Of a DNA stretch of 28,558 bases, positions 8,145 through 16,124 are shown piece after piece (positions within the stretch are counted from its first letter, which is position 1; the number at the start of each line of letters is the position of its first letter). Source of the DNA: an uncultured Eubacteriales bacterium (GTDB lineage: Bacteria > Bacillota > Clostridia > Oscillospirales > CAG-272); assembly GCA_934462825.1 (NCBI GenBank), contig CAKSIP010000020.1:1-28558 (forward strand), in the 5' to 3' direction. The translations under genes and the position numbers were made by a program. Under the pieces are notes generated by a model. The model did no database searches. It saw only the letters and a list, made by a program, of their open reading frames with translations, and was not told the origin of the DNA.

Positions 8145-8594
8145 ATGCTTGTCATCCGAAAAATTGAAGAAAAAGATCGGGCAGACTATTTGCGTATGGC
8201 CAAAGAGTTTTACGCCTCCGACGCTGTGCTGATTCATGTAAGCGACGATCACTTTGTTCGCACGTTTCAAGAGCTGATGCGTTCCGACGCATACGCCAAT
8301 TGTTATATTTTCACCTTGGACGACCGGGTGGCCGGCTATGCTTTGCTGGCTCGCACCTTTTCCCAGGAAGCCGGCGGGCTTGTCGATTGGGTGGAGGAAG
8401 TGTATGTGCTTCCGGCCTTTCGCGGCCGGGGAATCGGCAGCGCTTTTTTTGCAAAGCTGCAAAAAGAACGCCCCGACGCCGTCAAGCGGTTCCGCTTGGA
8501 GGTGGAAAAAGAAAACGACGGCGCGGTGCGCTTGTACCGCTCCCTCGGCTTTGATTTTCTCCCCTACGACCAGATGATCTTGGATTTTCAGTAA
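8145..8594 (+). CDS. GNAT-family N-acetyltransferase
   Basis: A 149-residue single-domain protein. The acetyl-CoA binding motif A is clear: VEEVYVLPAFRGRGIG followed by SAFFAKLQ, about residues 85-108. Motif B (AVRLYRSLGFDF) is near the C-terminus. The N-terminal MLVIRKIEEKDRADYLRM is the usual first strand and helix. It transfers an acetyl group from acetyl-CoA to an amine; the target is unknown. It lies 30 bp after the SDR gene with an AGAAAGG site, and is probably co-transcribed with it. Confidence 0.9.
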   Translation: MLVIRKIEEKDRADYLRMAKEFYASDAVLIHVSDDHFVRTFQELMRSDAYANCYIFTLDDRVAGYALLARTFSQEAGGLVDWVEEVYVLPAFRGRGIGSAFFAKLQKERPDAVKRFRLEVEKENDGAVRLYRSLGFDFLPYDQMILDFQ

Positions 8595-8626
8595 GAAAGC
8601 CCGGCAAAGCATTTTGCCCTTTTACA

Positions 8627-8655
8627 TTGACAAAGCCAAGGCAATACTTTATAAT
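8627..8655 (+). promoter_or_regulatory. Perfect-consensus sigma-A promoter for the M3 peptidase
   Basis: TTGACA, a 17-bp spacer and TATAAT, an exact consensus. It suggests strong expression of the downstream membrane peptidase, with a leader of about 80 bp and an AAGGAG SD site. Confidence 0.85.
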
Positions 8656-8743
8656 AGAAAACGGATCCGTCGCTGTTTCCGCCTCTTACAGCCGGGAAGC
8701 CATGGCCCGCACGATAGCAAAAAAATAAAGGAGTTTGGTATAG

Positions 8744-10543
8744 ATGAATACGAATAACTATTCCAATGAACAAATGGGTCGTGAAAAGAAAAAGCTTTCC
8801 GCGGCTGTCATCACGATTATCATTTGTGTGGTTTTGGCTGTTGCGGCCGTAATCTATGCGGTGATCAGTCCAAGCGGCGGGACGCCCTTCTCGCCGGAGC
8901 AAATCAACCGGGGTACCACGCACTACAGCGATATGGAATACACGCGCCCCGACACCGATCAGCTGATTGCCGACATCAACGATCTGATGGAAATGATTCA
9001 AAAAGGAAAGTCCTTTACGGAGCAAGGGCATGTTTTCACAAAAATCAATACGGAATTGGTCACCTTCCGCACCATGACAACGCTGGCCAACATCCGCTAT
9101 GCCTCCGATACAACCAACGAAGACTATCGCACCGAGTACACAACGCTGGAAAAGCTCTCCGTGACGATTTCCACCCTGACAGAAAAGCTGCTGGATGTAA
9201 TCGAAGACTCCAACTACAAAATCAACTATGAGCGCAGCTACTTCGGTGTCGGATTCTTCTCGCATCGGAAGTCCTACGACTACACCGACGAAGTCAAGGC
9301 GCTTTTAGACAAAGAAACGGAGCTGGAAAGCCGCTACGTCGATACGCTGTCCAACGCCTCCGTGACATGGGACGGAAAGTCCATCCGCATGTATTCGGAA
9401 GAATTTTATGCTCTGCGCACGGATGTGCAAAAGCTTCTGTACCAGCAGTACTGCACCGAATATTCCAAAACCATCGGGGAAATCTATGTTTCCTTAGTCA
9501 AAACCCGCTTGGAAATCGCGCAAGCGTTAAAAGTCAACTATATCGAATATGCGTATGAAAACATCGCGCATGACTACACCCCGGAGCAGGCGCAGCTTTA
9601 TATGGAAAATATCAAAAAGTATGTCATTCCGCTCTACTCCGATATTTCCTTCGACACCAAGCCCTTCTACCAGGCCGCCGACACCATGTCCTCCTTCTAC
9701 GCCATGGCGGATTCCATGCGCACTATGGGCGGAACCGTTGCCGAAGCTTTTTCGTATATGGTTCGATACGGGCTCTACAATTTCTCCTATTCGCAAAAGA
9801 AGCAGGGCATTTCTTTCACCACGTACCTTGACAAATACGCTTCCCCCTATATTTTCATCAGTCCCTCCGGCACCTGCGCCGATTTTCGGACGTTCACCCA
9901 TGAATTTGGCCATTTTATTGATTATTATTCCAATCTCAACATGGGGATTACCATTGACAATTCCGAAATTGCTTCCCAAGCGATGGCCTATATCGCCCCC
10001 TATTACTGCCATTCCATCAACGGCTTGTCCTCCGAGGAATACAGCAAGTTCAATATGATGCAAACGCTGGAAACCTACATTTCCACCGGCTTTACCAACG
10101 CGCTGGAAGCGAAAATCTACAGCCTTTCCCCCGCAGAGGTCACGCTTGATAAGCTCACGGAAATCCTCAACGCTTGCGCCGAGGAATATGCTCCCACGGA
10201 CAAGATCCGAACGGCTTTGGTCACGCAATGGTTTGAAACTCAGCACATTTTTCTCTACCCGTTTTACACGGTCAGCTACTCCATCTCAAACGACGTATCG
10301 CTTCAGGTGTTGCAAAAAGAGCTGAACAATCCTTCCGTCGGCGGCATCAAAGCCTTTATGAAAATCATCAAGCGCTCCGACAACTCCACCTTTGAAAAAA
10401 GCATTACCGCCGCAGGCTTTGAAAGTCCTTTCAGCGAAGGACGCGCCGAAAAAATTGCCGCTTTGATTCAAAGTGTGTTTGCGGCCAAAGTCGAAATCGA
10501 GCCGGAAAACACCGTTGCAACCGAAGTCCTAAAAGCCGCGTAA
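8744..10543 (+). CDS. Membrane-anchored M3-family (oligoendopeptidase F-like) metallopeptidase
   Basis: A 599-residue protein. A short basic cytosolic tail (GREKKK) precedes one membrane helix at about 20-42; there is no cleavage or lipobox motif, so the rest should face outside. The zinc site is HEFGH at 386-390, with the third ligand expected at Glu408 in NSEIASQ, matching the HExGH ... E(V/I)AS pattern of M3 peptidases. The region from 60 to 380 is helical, as in the family. Classical PepF is cytosolic, so the anchor is a departure. It probably cuts oligopeptides at the cell surface. Own promoter upstream; the terminator palindrome follows at 10564. Confidence 0.9.
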   Translation: MNTNNYSNEQMGREKKKLSAAVITIIICVVLAVAAVIYAVISPSGGTPFSPEQINRGTTHYSDMEYTRPDTDQLIADINDLMEMIQKGKSFTEQGHVFTKINTELVTFRTMTTLANIRYASDTTNEDYRTEYTTLEKLSVTISTLTEKLLDVIEDSNYKINYERSYFGVGFFSHRKSYDYTDEVKALLDKETELESRYVDTLSNASVTWDGKSIRMYSEEFYALRTDVQKLLYQQYCTEYSKTIGEIYVSLVKTRLEIAQALKVNYIEYAYENIAHDYTPEQAQLYMENIKKYVIPLYSDISFDTKPFYQAADTMSSFYAMADSMRTMGGTVAEAFSYMVRYGLYNFSYSQKKQGISFTTYLDKYASPYIFISPSGTCADFRTFTHEFGHFIDYYSNLNMGITIDNSEIASQAMAYIAPYYCHSINGLSSEEYSKFNMMQTLETYISTGFTNALEAKIYSLSPAEVTLDKLTEILNACAEEYAPTDKIRTALVTQWFETQHIFLYPFYTVSYSISNDVSLQVLQKELNNPSVGGIKAFMKIIKRSDNSTFEKSITAAGFESPFSEGRAEKIAALIQSVFAAKVEIEPENTVATEVLKAA

Positions 10544-10563
10544 AATCGCCGATCCTATTTCGC

Positions 10564-10604
10564 ATGGGGGCGTTAAAAAATTCAGGATTTTTTAACGTCC
10601 CCAT
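10564..10604. terminator. Terminator palindrome, GTTAAAAA family
   Basis: An 18-bp stem, ATGGGGGCGTTAAAAAAT paired with its complement through one G-U pair, has loop TCAGG. It closes the M3 peptidase transcript. The next 160 bp before the kinase gene hold no recognised gene; an AAGGAG at 10701 has no start codon at a usable distance. Confidence 0.75.
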
Positions 10605-10764
10605 CGGTTTGGCTTTGCCGGCCGACAGGCCGGGGCCTTTGGCTCTGAAAATCCACAGCGCCCTGCGGCATAATCCGAGGGCAAGCGGACAAAAATAAAA
10701 AAGGAGCGCCCATTCGGCTTCCTCACTCTCCGGCAGGGCAGCGAAAACGGGCACGATTGTTTTT

Positions 10765-11754
10765 ATGCAGTACTATCTTTCGTTGGATGGGGGCGGAACC
10801 AAGCTGTCGGCACTGCTGTTTGACGAGCAGGCGAGGATTCTCGCCCAAGCGAAAAGCGAGGGCATCAACGCCACGGTTTATTCGGAGCAGGCCCGCATCG
10901 ACCACATAACCGCCTGCTACAAGGCTCTCTTTCAAGGTCTTCCCCGCCCTCTGGTCATTGACCGACTTTGGGTGGTTTATGGGAATGTCCCAATGTACCT
11001 CAGCTGCCTTCCCGAAGGCGTCACCGTCAAAGAAACGGTCTTTTTGGGAGAAGGCAGTGCCGGCCTTGCCGCCGGACGAGGAATCACGGACGGTTTTTGC
11101 GCGCTTTCCGGCACCGGATCTGACATTATTTACGTGAGAGACGGACAACAAAAGGATTTGCTCGGCGGCTGGGGCGGCATCATCGGCGATGAGGGAAGCG
11201 GCGCCTGGATTGGCCGACAGGCCATCCAAGCGGCCGTTCGCGCCGTGGAAGGCTGGCCGGATGTGAAAAGCACGTGCTTAGTCGAAAAAATCCGGCAGAA
11301 ATATGCCCTGTCCCGCCTTCGAGAATACATTGCCTGCCTTTATGCCACAGGCGCGCCCTTCCGCGCCTTGGGCGAATTAACGCCGTTGGTGGCCGAGGCG
11401 GCCGAGGAGGGGGACGACGTTGCCATCAACATCCTTCAGCGTGCCGGCCGGATGATGGCGAAGCAGCAAATCGCCATGCTGCGCCGCTACCCGTTCCCCG
11501 AGCTTCCCATTGTATATTGCGGCGGGGCTTGGAAAACCGGCGCACTCATGCGAAGCGCCTTTGAAGCCCTCGTAAAAGAAGCGTACCCCGGCATATCCTT
11601 TTTCCTTCCCCGCTTTGAGCACGTCGTGGCCGGGCCGGCCTTCCTTTGGATCGGGCACAGGCTTTCCGGCGATGCCGTTATGAATACGTTAGCGAACCTT
11701 CCCGATTATCAAAAATACCGCTGGAACGCCGACGCCGACGCTGCCATGGTATGA
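10765..11754 (+). CDS. BadF/BadG/BcrA/BcrD-type ATPase, probable N-acetylhexosamine kinase
   Basis: A 329-residue member of the ASKHA (actin-like ATPase) superfamily. The phosphate-1 loop is LDGGGTK (7-13). The phosphate-2 region is ALSGTGSDIIYV, and the typical GGWGGIIGDEGSG motif follows. In bacteria, single-gene members of this size are mostly kinases of N-acetylglucosamine or related amino sugars. Reductase-activating members carry a cysteine cluster that is absent here, so a sugar kinase is preferred by inference. The SD site before the ATG is weak, and upstream in-frame codons give no better start. A transporter gene follows 131 bp later, but a shared role is not shown. Confidence 0.85.
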   Translation: MQYYLSLDGGGTKLSALLFDEQARILAQAKSEGINATVYSEQARIDHITACYKALFQGLPRPLVIDRLWVVYGNVPMYLSCLPEGVTVKETVFLGEGSAGLAAGRGITDGFCALSGTGSDIIYVRDGQQKDLLGGWGGIIGDEGSGAWIGRQAIQAAVRAVEGWPDVKSTCLVEKIRQKYALSRLREYIACLYATGAPFRALGELTPLVAEAAEEGDDVAINILQRAGRMMAKQQIAMLRRYPFPELPIVYCGGAWKTGALMRSAFEALVKEAYPGISFFLPRFEHVVAGPAFLWIGHRLSGDAVMNTLANLPDYQKYRWNADADAAMV

Positions 11755-11885
11755 TTTTTCTTTCTTTTTTGCCGCACTGCAACGTCAACGCTTCCCCCTC
11801 CCCTTCCCCTATACCCTTGTTTTTTCCCGGCTTCGGACGGAAGCCGACAGAAATGCTTGATCAAAACCGCCAAAGGAGGCTTTTT

Positions 11886-13007
11886 ATGCGAAAATCAAAT
11901 CAAACCCGGCCCAACAACAAAAGCGAAAAATGGGCCAATTTCGCTTGCCAAGGAAGCTCTGCCCTGCGAAGGGACGAGCCGGCGGCCTCCGACTTTCATG
12001 CCTGCCGCCCGAAACGCAATGCGTTTCTCGGCACACTTTGCGCGATCTTGGGGAATATCATTTTCGGATTCAGCTTTATTCTTACCAAAATTGCCTTTCA
12101 TGTGGAATCGCTGACCGTGCCCGTTCTGCTGATGTGGCGGTTTCTGATTGCCTTTTTGATTATGAATCTGCTGATTCCCCTGACCAAACAAAAGCTCACC
12201 CTTTGGAAAAAGGAAAAGCGGAAGCATCTTCCCATGCTCTTGTCGCTCGGCTTGATTGAGCCGATTCTGTATTTCGTTTTTGAAAACTACGGCCTACTTT
12301 ATACGACCGCCACCATGAGCGCCGTGATCCTTTCTCTGATCCCGGTCATTTCGATGGGAATCGGCGCGTTGCTCCTGCATGAGCGCCCGACGTTTTTACA
12401 GGTGATCTTTTCGTTGATCGCCATTGCCTGCGCTTTGTTTATGTCCTTACAGCAAGCCGGGCAAAGCGGCAGCTCCACCTTCGGCGGCGCTTTGTGCCTT
12501 ACCGTGGCGGCTTTTCTGGCGGCGTTGTTTTATGTGGTCAGCCGCCATCTTTCCGTGAAATTTACCCCCTTTGAACGAACCTATATCATTTTTGGCGAGG
12601 GCCTTCTGTTCTTTTCGGGCATGGCCTTGATTCAAAACATCCAATCCCCCGAAAAACTGGTGCTTCCCTTCACCGATTTCCGGTTTTTGATCGCACTGCT
12701 CTATCTTTCCATTTTGTCCTCCGTGATTGCATACATGTGCATCAACTATGCCACCTCCAATCTGTCCGTCACACAGATCGGCGCGTTAGCCAATGTGCAA
12801 AACACCATCTCCATCTTTGCCGGCATTGCTTTTCTCGGAGATTATGCCGACATTTTCACCGTTTTGGCGGCGATTATCACCATCATCAGCGTATATTGCG
12901 TTCAGCACTTCCGACGGGACAGCCTCCAAAGCCAACGCCGGGCGCCCGATTCGGCGAGCCAAGCCTCGATCCGCGAGGATTCCGCCGAGCCTCCGAAGCT
13001 TCATTGA
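11886..13007 (+). CDS. EamA/DMT-family membrane transporter
   Basis: A 373-residue protein starting at ATG 11886, chosen because AAAGGAGG lies 7 bp upstream; the open frame extends further left without an SD site. A polar N-terminal tail of about 45 residues is followed by roughly ten membrane helices in two EamA repeats. The first starts at FLGTLCAILGNIIFGFSFIL and the second near FGGALCLTVAAFLAALFYVV. Drug/metabolite transporters of this type export metabolites or amino acids; the substrate cannot be predicted. The C-terminal tail, from about 345, is hydrophilic. The next gene starts 25 bp later, so the two probably form an operon. Confidence 0.88.
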   Translation: MRKSNQTRPNNKSEKWANFACQGSSALRRDEPAASDFHACRPKRNAFLGTLCAILGNIIFGFSFILTKIAFHVESLTVPVLLMWRFLIAFLIMNLLIPLTKQKLTLWKKEKRKHLPMLLSLGLIEPILYFVFENYGLLYTTATMSAVILSLIPVISMGIGALLLHERPTFLQVIFSLIAIACALFMSLQQAGQSGSSTFGGALCLTVAAFLAALFYVVSRHLSVKFTPFERTYIIFGEGLLFFSGMALIQNIQSPEKLVLPFTDFRFLIALLYLSILSSVIAYMCINYATSNLSVTQIGALANVQNTISIFAGIAFLGDYADIFTVLAAIITIISVYCVQHFRRDSLQSQRRAPDSASQASIREDSAEPPKLH

Positions 13008-13032
13008 ATCTTTTGAAAAAGGAGAAAATTGC

Positions 13033-14256
13033 ATGAAACCCGAAGCAGGCTCCGTTGCCCGTACCCAAAAGCTGTATGAAGATCAGCCCTTTCTCTATAC
13101 ATTTGAAGCCACGGTGCTGTCCTGCGAGCGGCCAGACGCTCCCTTTGACGCCTGCCCTGTCGGCGCGCCCTTTGCCGTTGAGCTGGATCGGACAGCCTTT
13201 TTCCCCGAAGCCGGAGGACAGCCCTGTGACGCAGGAACTTTGCAGGGCGAGCCGTTATACGGGGTAGAAATCCGCGACGGTCGCATCCTGCATTGGCTCG
13301 GTCACGCACTGCCCGTGGGAAGCCGCGTTGTCGGAGCGGTCGATGCCCCGATCCGTTTTGCGCGCATGCAAAGCCACACGGGGGAGCATATTTTTTCCGG
13401 CACGGCGCACCGCCTCTACGGCATCGAAAATGTCGGCTTTCACATGAGCGCCGACGGAGAAATGACCGTAGACACAAGCGCACCCCTGGAGCCTGACCAA
13501 ATCGCACGCATCCGGGAGGAAGCCAACCGGGTGGTATGGGACAACCGGCTCGTGTCCGTTCGTTACCCCTCGCCCAAGGAGCTTGCCTCCCTTTCCTACC
13601 GTTCCAAGGTTGCCTTGGAAGGCCCGGTGCGCCTGATTGAAATCGAAGGCTGTGACCTGTGCGCCTGCTGTGCGCCGCACGTGGAGCGCACGGGATCGGT
13701 CGGCTTGCTCTACATAAAAAGTGTGATGAAATACAAAAAAGGCATGCGCTTTACCCTGCTTTGCGGAAGCTATGCCTTTGCATATCTAAACAGCCTTGCC
13801 TCGGCGGCCACCGCTGTGGCGCATGCGTGCTCAGCCCGCCCGGAGGAGCTTTGCTCCGTCATGGAAAAACGGGAGGCGCTTCTCAACGAAAAAAAGCGGG
13901 AGCTTGCCGCTCTGCGCGAGGCGCTGGTGGACGCACGGCTTTCCGCGCTTTCGCCCATCACAGGCAATCTTTGCTTGTTTGAGGACGACATGGACGCTAC
14001 GCTGATGCGTCGGATAATCAATCGGTGCATCGCCCAAACCGACGGCTTGTGCGGCGTTTTCACGCCGACCGAAAAAGACGGAAAAGCCTGCTTTCACTAT
14101 ACGCTGGCTTTCAAAAGCCAATCCCTGGCGCCGTATAAAAATCAAATTCTGCAAGCTCTTGGCGGAAAGGGCGGCGGGAAAGACAACATGATGACGGGCG
14201 TGGCGGAAGCGGATCGCGCCTCCATCGAAGCCTTTTTTCAAGCATTTTCCCTATAA
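13033..14256 (+). CDS. AlaX-like alanyl-tRNA editing protein with C-terminal DHHA1-type domain
   Basis: A 407-residue protein starting at ATG 13033 after AAAGGAGAAAA. The N-terminal half matches the AlaRS editing domain: DRTAFFPEAGGQPCD (52-66), the zinc pair His115/His119 in SHTGEH, and the second half-site Cys212-x3-His216 in ACCAPHV. A coiled segment (MEKREALLNEKKRELAALR) leads to a C-terminal domain ending in GGKGGGKDNMMTG, as in the AlaRS C-terminal (DHHA1) region. It would hydrolyse mischarged Ser- or Gly-tRNA(Ala) in trans. There is no aminoacylation domain, so it is a free-standing editor of the long AlaX type. Confidence 0.9.
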   Translation: MKPEAGSVARTQKLYEDQPFLYTFEATVLSCERPDAPFDACPVGAPFAVELDRTAFFPEAGGQPCDAGTLQGEPLYGVEIRDGRILHWLGHALPVGSRVVGAVDAPIRFARMQSHTGEHIFSGTAHRLYGIENVGFHMSADGEMTVDTSAPLEPDQIARIREEANRVVWDNRLVSVRYPSPKELASLSYRSKVALEGPVRLIEIEGCDLCACCAPHVERTGSVGLLYIKSVMKYKKGMRFTLLCGSYAFAYLNSLASAATAVAHACSARPEELCSVMEKREALLNEKKRELAALREALVDARLSALSPITGNLCLFEDDMDATLMRRIINRCIAQTDGLCGVFTPTEKDGKACFHYTLAFKSQSLAPYKNQILQALGGKGGGKDNMMTGVAEADRASIEAFFQAFSL

Positions 14257-14263
14257 TAAAGCC

Positions 14264-14311
14264 CAAAGGGAGTGTTAAAAAACTCAGGATGAGTTTTTCG
14301 CACTCCCTTTG
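14264..14311. terminator. Bidirectional terminator palindrome, GTTAAAAA family, slightly decayed
   Basis: The stem CAAAGGGAGTG ... CACTCCCTTTG and the inner AAAAACTCA / TGAGTTTTT pair well, but TTA faces CG in the middle. This is a degraded form of the motif. It lies between the convergent AlaX-like and lipoprotein genes. Confidence 0.7.
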
Positions 14312-14370
14312 CCGTTGCTCTCGGCGGGACGCCGCCGTTCGATTTCGGCCGGGCTTTTGTCCCAAGGCCT

Positions 14371-15120
14371 TTAATATATCACTTCAAACCAAAACGTTTG
14401 CTCGTGGCCGTCGCCCTTCACGACAATCCGGTATCGCCCCGGCTTCACACGCGCGCCCACCTTCCAAGTCCAGGTGACTTGTCCGAAGGCGTCCGCCACC
14501 TTGTCCTCCAGCCCCTTGGCCGTGCTGGCTGTTGTGGCATAAAACACCGTGATGCTGTACGTGGATCCGGCGTTGCCCCGGATGCTGAGCGTGGCGTGCT
14601 GGTTAATCCGCACCGGCGTCGTCAGAGAAAGGACGCAAATCGGTTGAGAAAGTGCGCCGGTGGCGGTTGGAATCGACGTGGGAATAGGCGGTGTCATGCT
14701 TGTAACGGTCGGTGCCGACGGGGGATCGGTGGGTGTCATGCTTGTAACGGTCGGTGCCGACGTGGGATCGGTGGGCGTTATGATTGCAACGGTCGGTGCC
14801 GACGTGGGATCGGTGGGTGTTATGATTGTAACAGTCGGTGCCGACGTGGGGGTGGGCGGCGTTATGGGAAGCTCGGTTGGCGTCAAAGTGGGCGTTTGCT
14901 CCGAAGCTTCCTTAGACGGCATCCGCTCCGATGTCTTAAGGGGCGTGGGCGTGTGCCTTTTTTTCGATACGTCGTTTTGGGGAATGGAAGGTGTGGAATA
15001 GGTAGCGCGGGGAAACCGATTCGTTTCCGGCTGACGATTTTCGCACCCGGTGATCGCCGGAACGAGTGCGAAAATCAACAAGAAGATTCCCGCCTTTCGG
15101 ACAAGCTCGAATGGTTTCAT
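14371..15120 (-). CDS. Pro/Thr-rich surface lipoprotein with tandem repeats
   Basis: A 249-residue protein. The signal peptide has a basic start, a hydrophobic core and a lipobox ITGC with Cys26 as the lipid attachment site. Residues about 27-165 are rich in Pro, Thr and Ser and include four to five 14-residue repeats of the type TSAPTVTIITPTDP, likely an extended, possibly glycosylated stalk through the wall. The C-terminal 85 residues form a beta-rich domain (VLSLTTPVRINQHATLSIRG, then GQVTWTWKVGARVKPGRYRI and V) resembling an Ig-like or bacterial surface domain. The function is unknown. It has a perfect-consensus promoter at 15246-15274; an AGGGAGG site lies about 14 bp before the ATG, which is rather far. 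Confidence 0.82.
   Translation of the reverse strand: MKPFELVRKAGIFLLIFALVPAITGCENRQPETNRFPRATYSTPSIPQNDVSKKRHTPTPLKTSERMPSKEASEQTPTLTPTELPITPPTPTSAPTVTIITPTDPTSAPTVAIITPTDPTSAPTVTSMTPTDPPSAPTVTSMTPPIPTSIPTATGALSQPICVLSLTTPVRINQHATLSIRGNAGSTYSITVFYATTASTAKGLEDKVADAFGQVTWTWKVGARVKPGRYRIVVKGDGHEQTFWFEVIY
14666..14875. repeat. 42-bp tandem repeat inside the lipoprotein gene
   Basis: GTCGGTGCCGAC recurs at 14708, 14750, 14792 and 14834, exactly 42 bp apart, with a diverged copy from 14666. The unit encodes 14 residues, so changes in copy number keep the frame and would only shorten or lengthen the stalk. The best-conserved copies are in the middle. Confidence 0.9.
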
Positions 15121-15140
15121 CGGTTTTCTTTTTTCCTCCC

Positions 15141-15176
15141 TTACTTACTTTCTTTCTTACTTTCTTACTTACTTTT
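15141..15176. repeat. Short direct-repeat tract (TTACTTAC/TTTC) in the lipoprotein leader
   Basis: On the minus strand this reads as repeated AAGTAAG and AAAG units just upstream of the SD site of the lipoprotein gene. Slippage here would change leader length, not the frame. Confidence 0.6.
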
Positions 15177-15245
15177 TCCGTCTTACGCCTTTTTTCGCAA
15201 GCGTGCCCAAGCGCCCTCTTGCGCCAAAACGGCCCTGTTTTCTTC

Positions 15246-15274
15246 ATTATATCGCTTTCTTCTCTTTCTGTCAA
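15246..15274 (-). promoter_or_regulatory. Perfect-consensus sigma-A promoter for the lipoprotein
   Basis: On the minus strand, TTGACA (15274-15269), a 17-bp spacer and TATAAT (15251-15246), about 120 bp before the lipoprotein start. Confidence 0.85.
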
Positions 15275-15319
15275 GTTTTCCTCGCCCCCTCGCCCTCTTC
15301 TTTTTTCGGCAGAACTCAA

Positions 15320-15361
15320 AAGGGACGCTCAAAAATCCCGTTGGATTTTTGAGCGTCCCTT
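15320..15361. terminator. Terminator palindrome after bioY
   Basis: A perfect 19-bp stem, AAGGGACGCTCAAAAATCC and its complement, with loop CGTT. Leftward, the downstream strand continues TTTTGAG, fitting a terminator for the bioY end of the leftward operon. It is a variant of the GTTAAAAA palindromes (CTCAAAAA core) and insulates the lipoprotein promoter. Confidence 0.75.
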
Positions 15362-15402
15362 GGAAAGAAAAGCCTCGTGATGACCTTCCAAGCGAGGCAG
15401 GG

Positions 15403-16056
15403 TTATCGTCCCTTCCCGATTTTCATGCTTCTTTTTTGCAGCATATCCGCGATTTTCAAAGCAAGCAGAATCTTCAAGGCGTCGGGCAAAAGATACGGAA
15501 CCACGCAAAGCATCAGCGCTGCGCCGAAGCCGACCGGATGGCCGGAGCCGGCATAAAAAATCATATACCAGACCGTTCCGAACAAATAGCAGCTCAGGAG
15601 CGACAAAAACAGCTTGCCGGCGTTGGCCCAATAGCGGTCGCATGGAATCACAGCCTCAAACAGCCAATAGACAAGTCCCATCACGGCGAAGCCAACCAGG
15701 TATCCCCCCGTCACGCCGACCAAGGCGCCGATTCCCCCGCGGAAGGAGGAAAATACCGGAGCGCCCACCGCCCCCATCAACAAATACACCGCCACGCACA
15801 GCGTTCCCTTTCGCCCGCCCAAAACGCGCAATGCCATACACACGGCAAACACCTGAAGCGTAAACGGAACGCCCGGCGCCGGGACAGGGACAACAATCCA
15901 GGAGCAAACCGCAATCAGCGCGGCAAAAAGCGCGATCTGCACCAGCTCTCGGATATGCGCGTCGGAGCGGCGCGCAACCGCGCGCGCCTTTGCCGCGGGT
16001 TCCGCGGATTCTGTTTCGTTCTCTGTTTCGTTTTCTTTTCTTTTGTTTTGTTTCAT
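15403..16056 (-). CDS. bioY: Biotin transporter substrate-binding component BioY (ECF-type)
   Basis: A 217-residue integral membrane S-component for biotin uptake. It works with the shared ECF energising module (EcfA/A'/T), which is not in this window. After a polar N-terminal tail of about 35 residues, rich in Lys, Glu, Asn and Thr, come about six membrane helices. The BioY pattern is visible: VPVPAPGVPFTLQVFAVCM, GGRKGTLCVAVYLLMGAVG and PVFSSFRGGIGALVGVTGGY. An AAAAAGGAT site lies 6 bp before the ATG. It starts 68 bp after pyrG with no clear promoter between them, so it may be the last gene of the nitrogen operon or be driven from the repeat-rich gap. Confidence 0.93.
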   Translation of the reverse strand: MKQNKRKENETENETESAEPAAKARAVARRSDAHIRELVQIALFAALIAVCSWIVVPVPAPGVPFTLQVFAVCMALRVLGGRKGTLCVAVYLLMGAVGAPVFSSFRGGIGALVGVTGGYLVGFAVMGLVYWLFEAVIPCDRYWANAGKLFLSLLSCYLFGTVWYMIFYAGSGHPVGFGAALMLCVVPYLLPDALKILLALKIADMLQKRSMKIGKGR

Positions 16057-16084
16057 GATCTATCCTTTTTGGTTTTCGTTTTTT

Positions 16085-16105
16085 GCTTTTCGCTTTTCGC
16101 TTTCC
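16085..16105. repeat. Heptamer direct repeat between pyrG and bioY
   Basis: GCTTTTC twice and then GCTTTCC in tandem; on the minus strand this is an AAAAGCG series just before bioY. It resembles the AAAGCGT series upstream of rex. Confidence 0.55.
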
Positions 16106-16124
16106 CGTTTCTTATTTGTGCTTT

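Noticed and set aside
11828..11846. Hairpin CGGCTTC / GAAGCCG after the kinase gene as a terminator
   Set aside because: No T-run on the plus side. It may be a weak structure only, so it was not listed as a feature.
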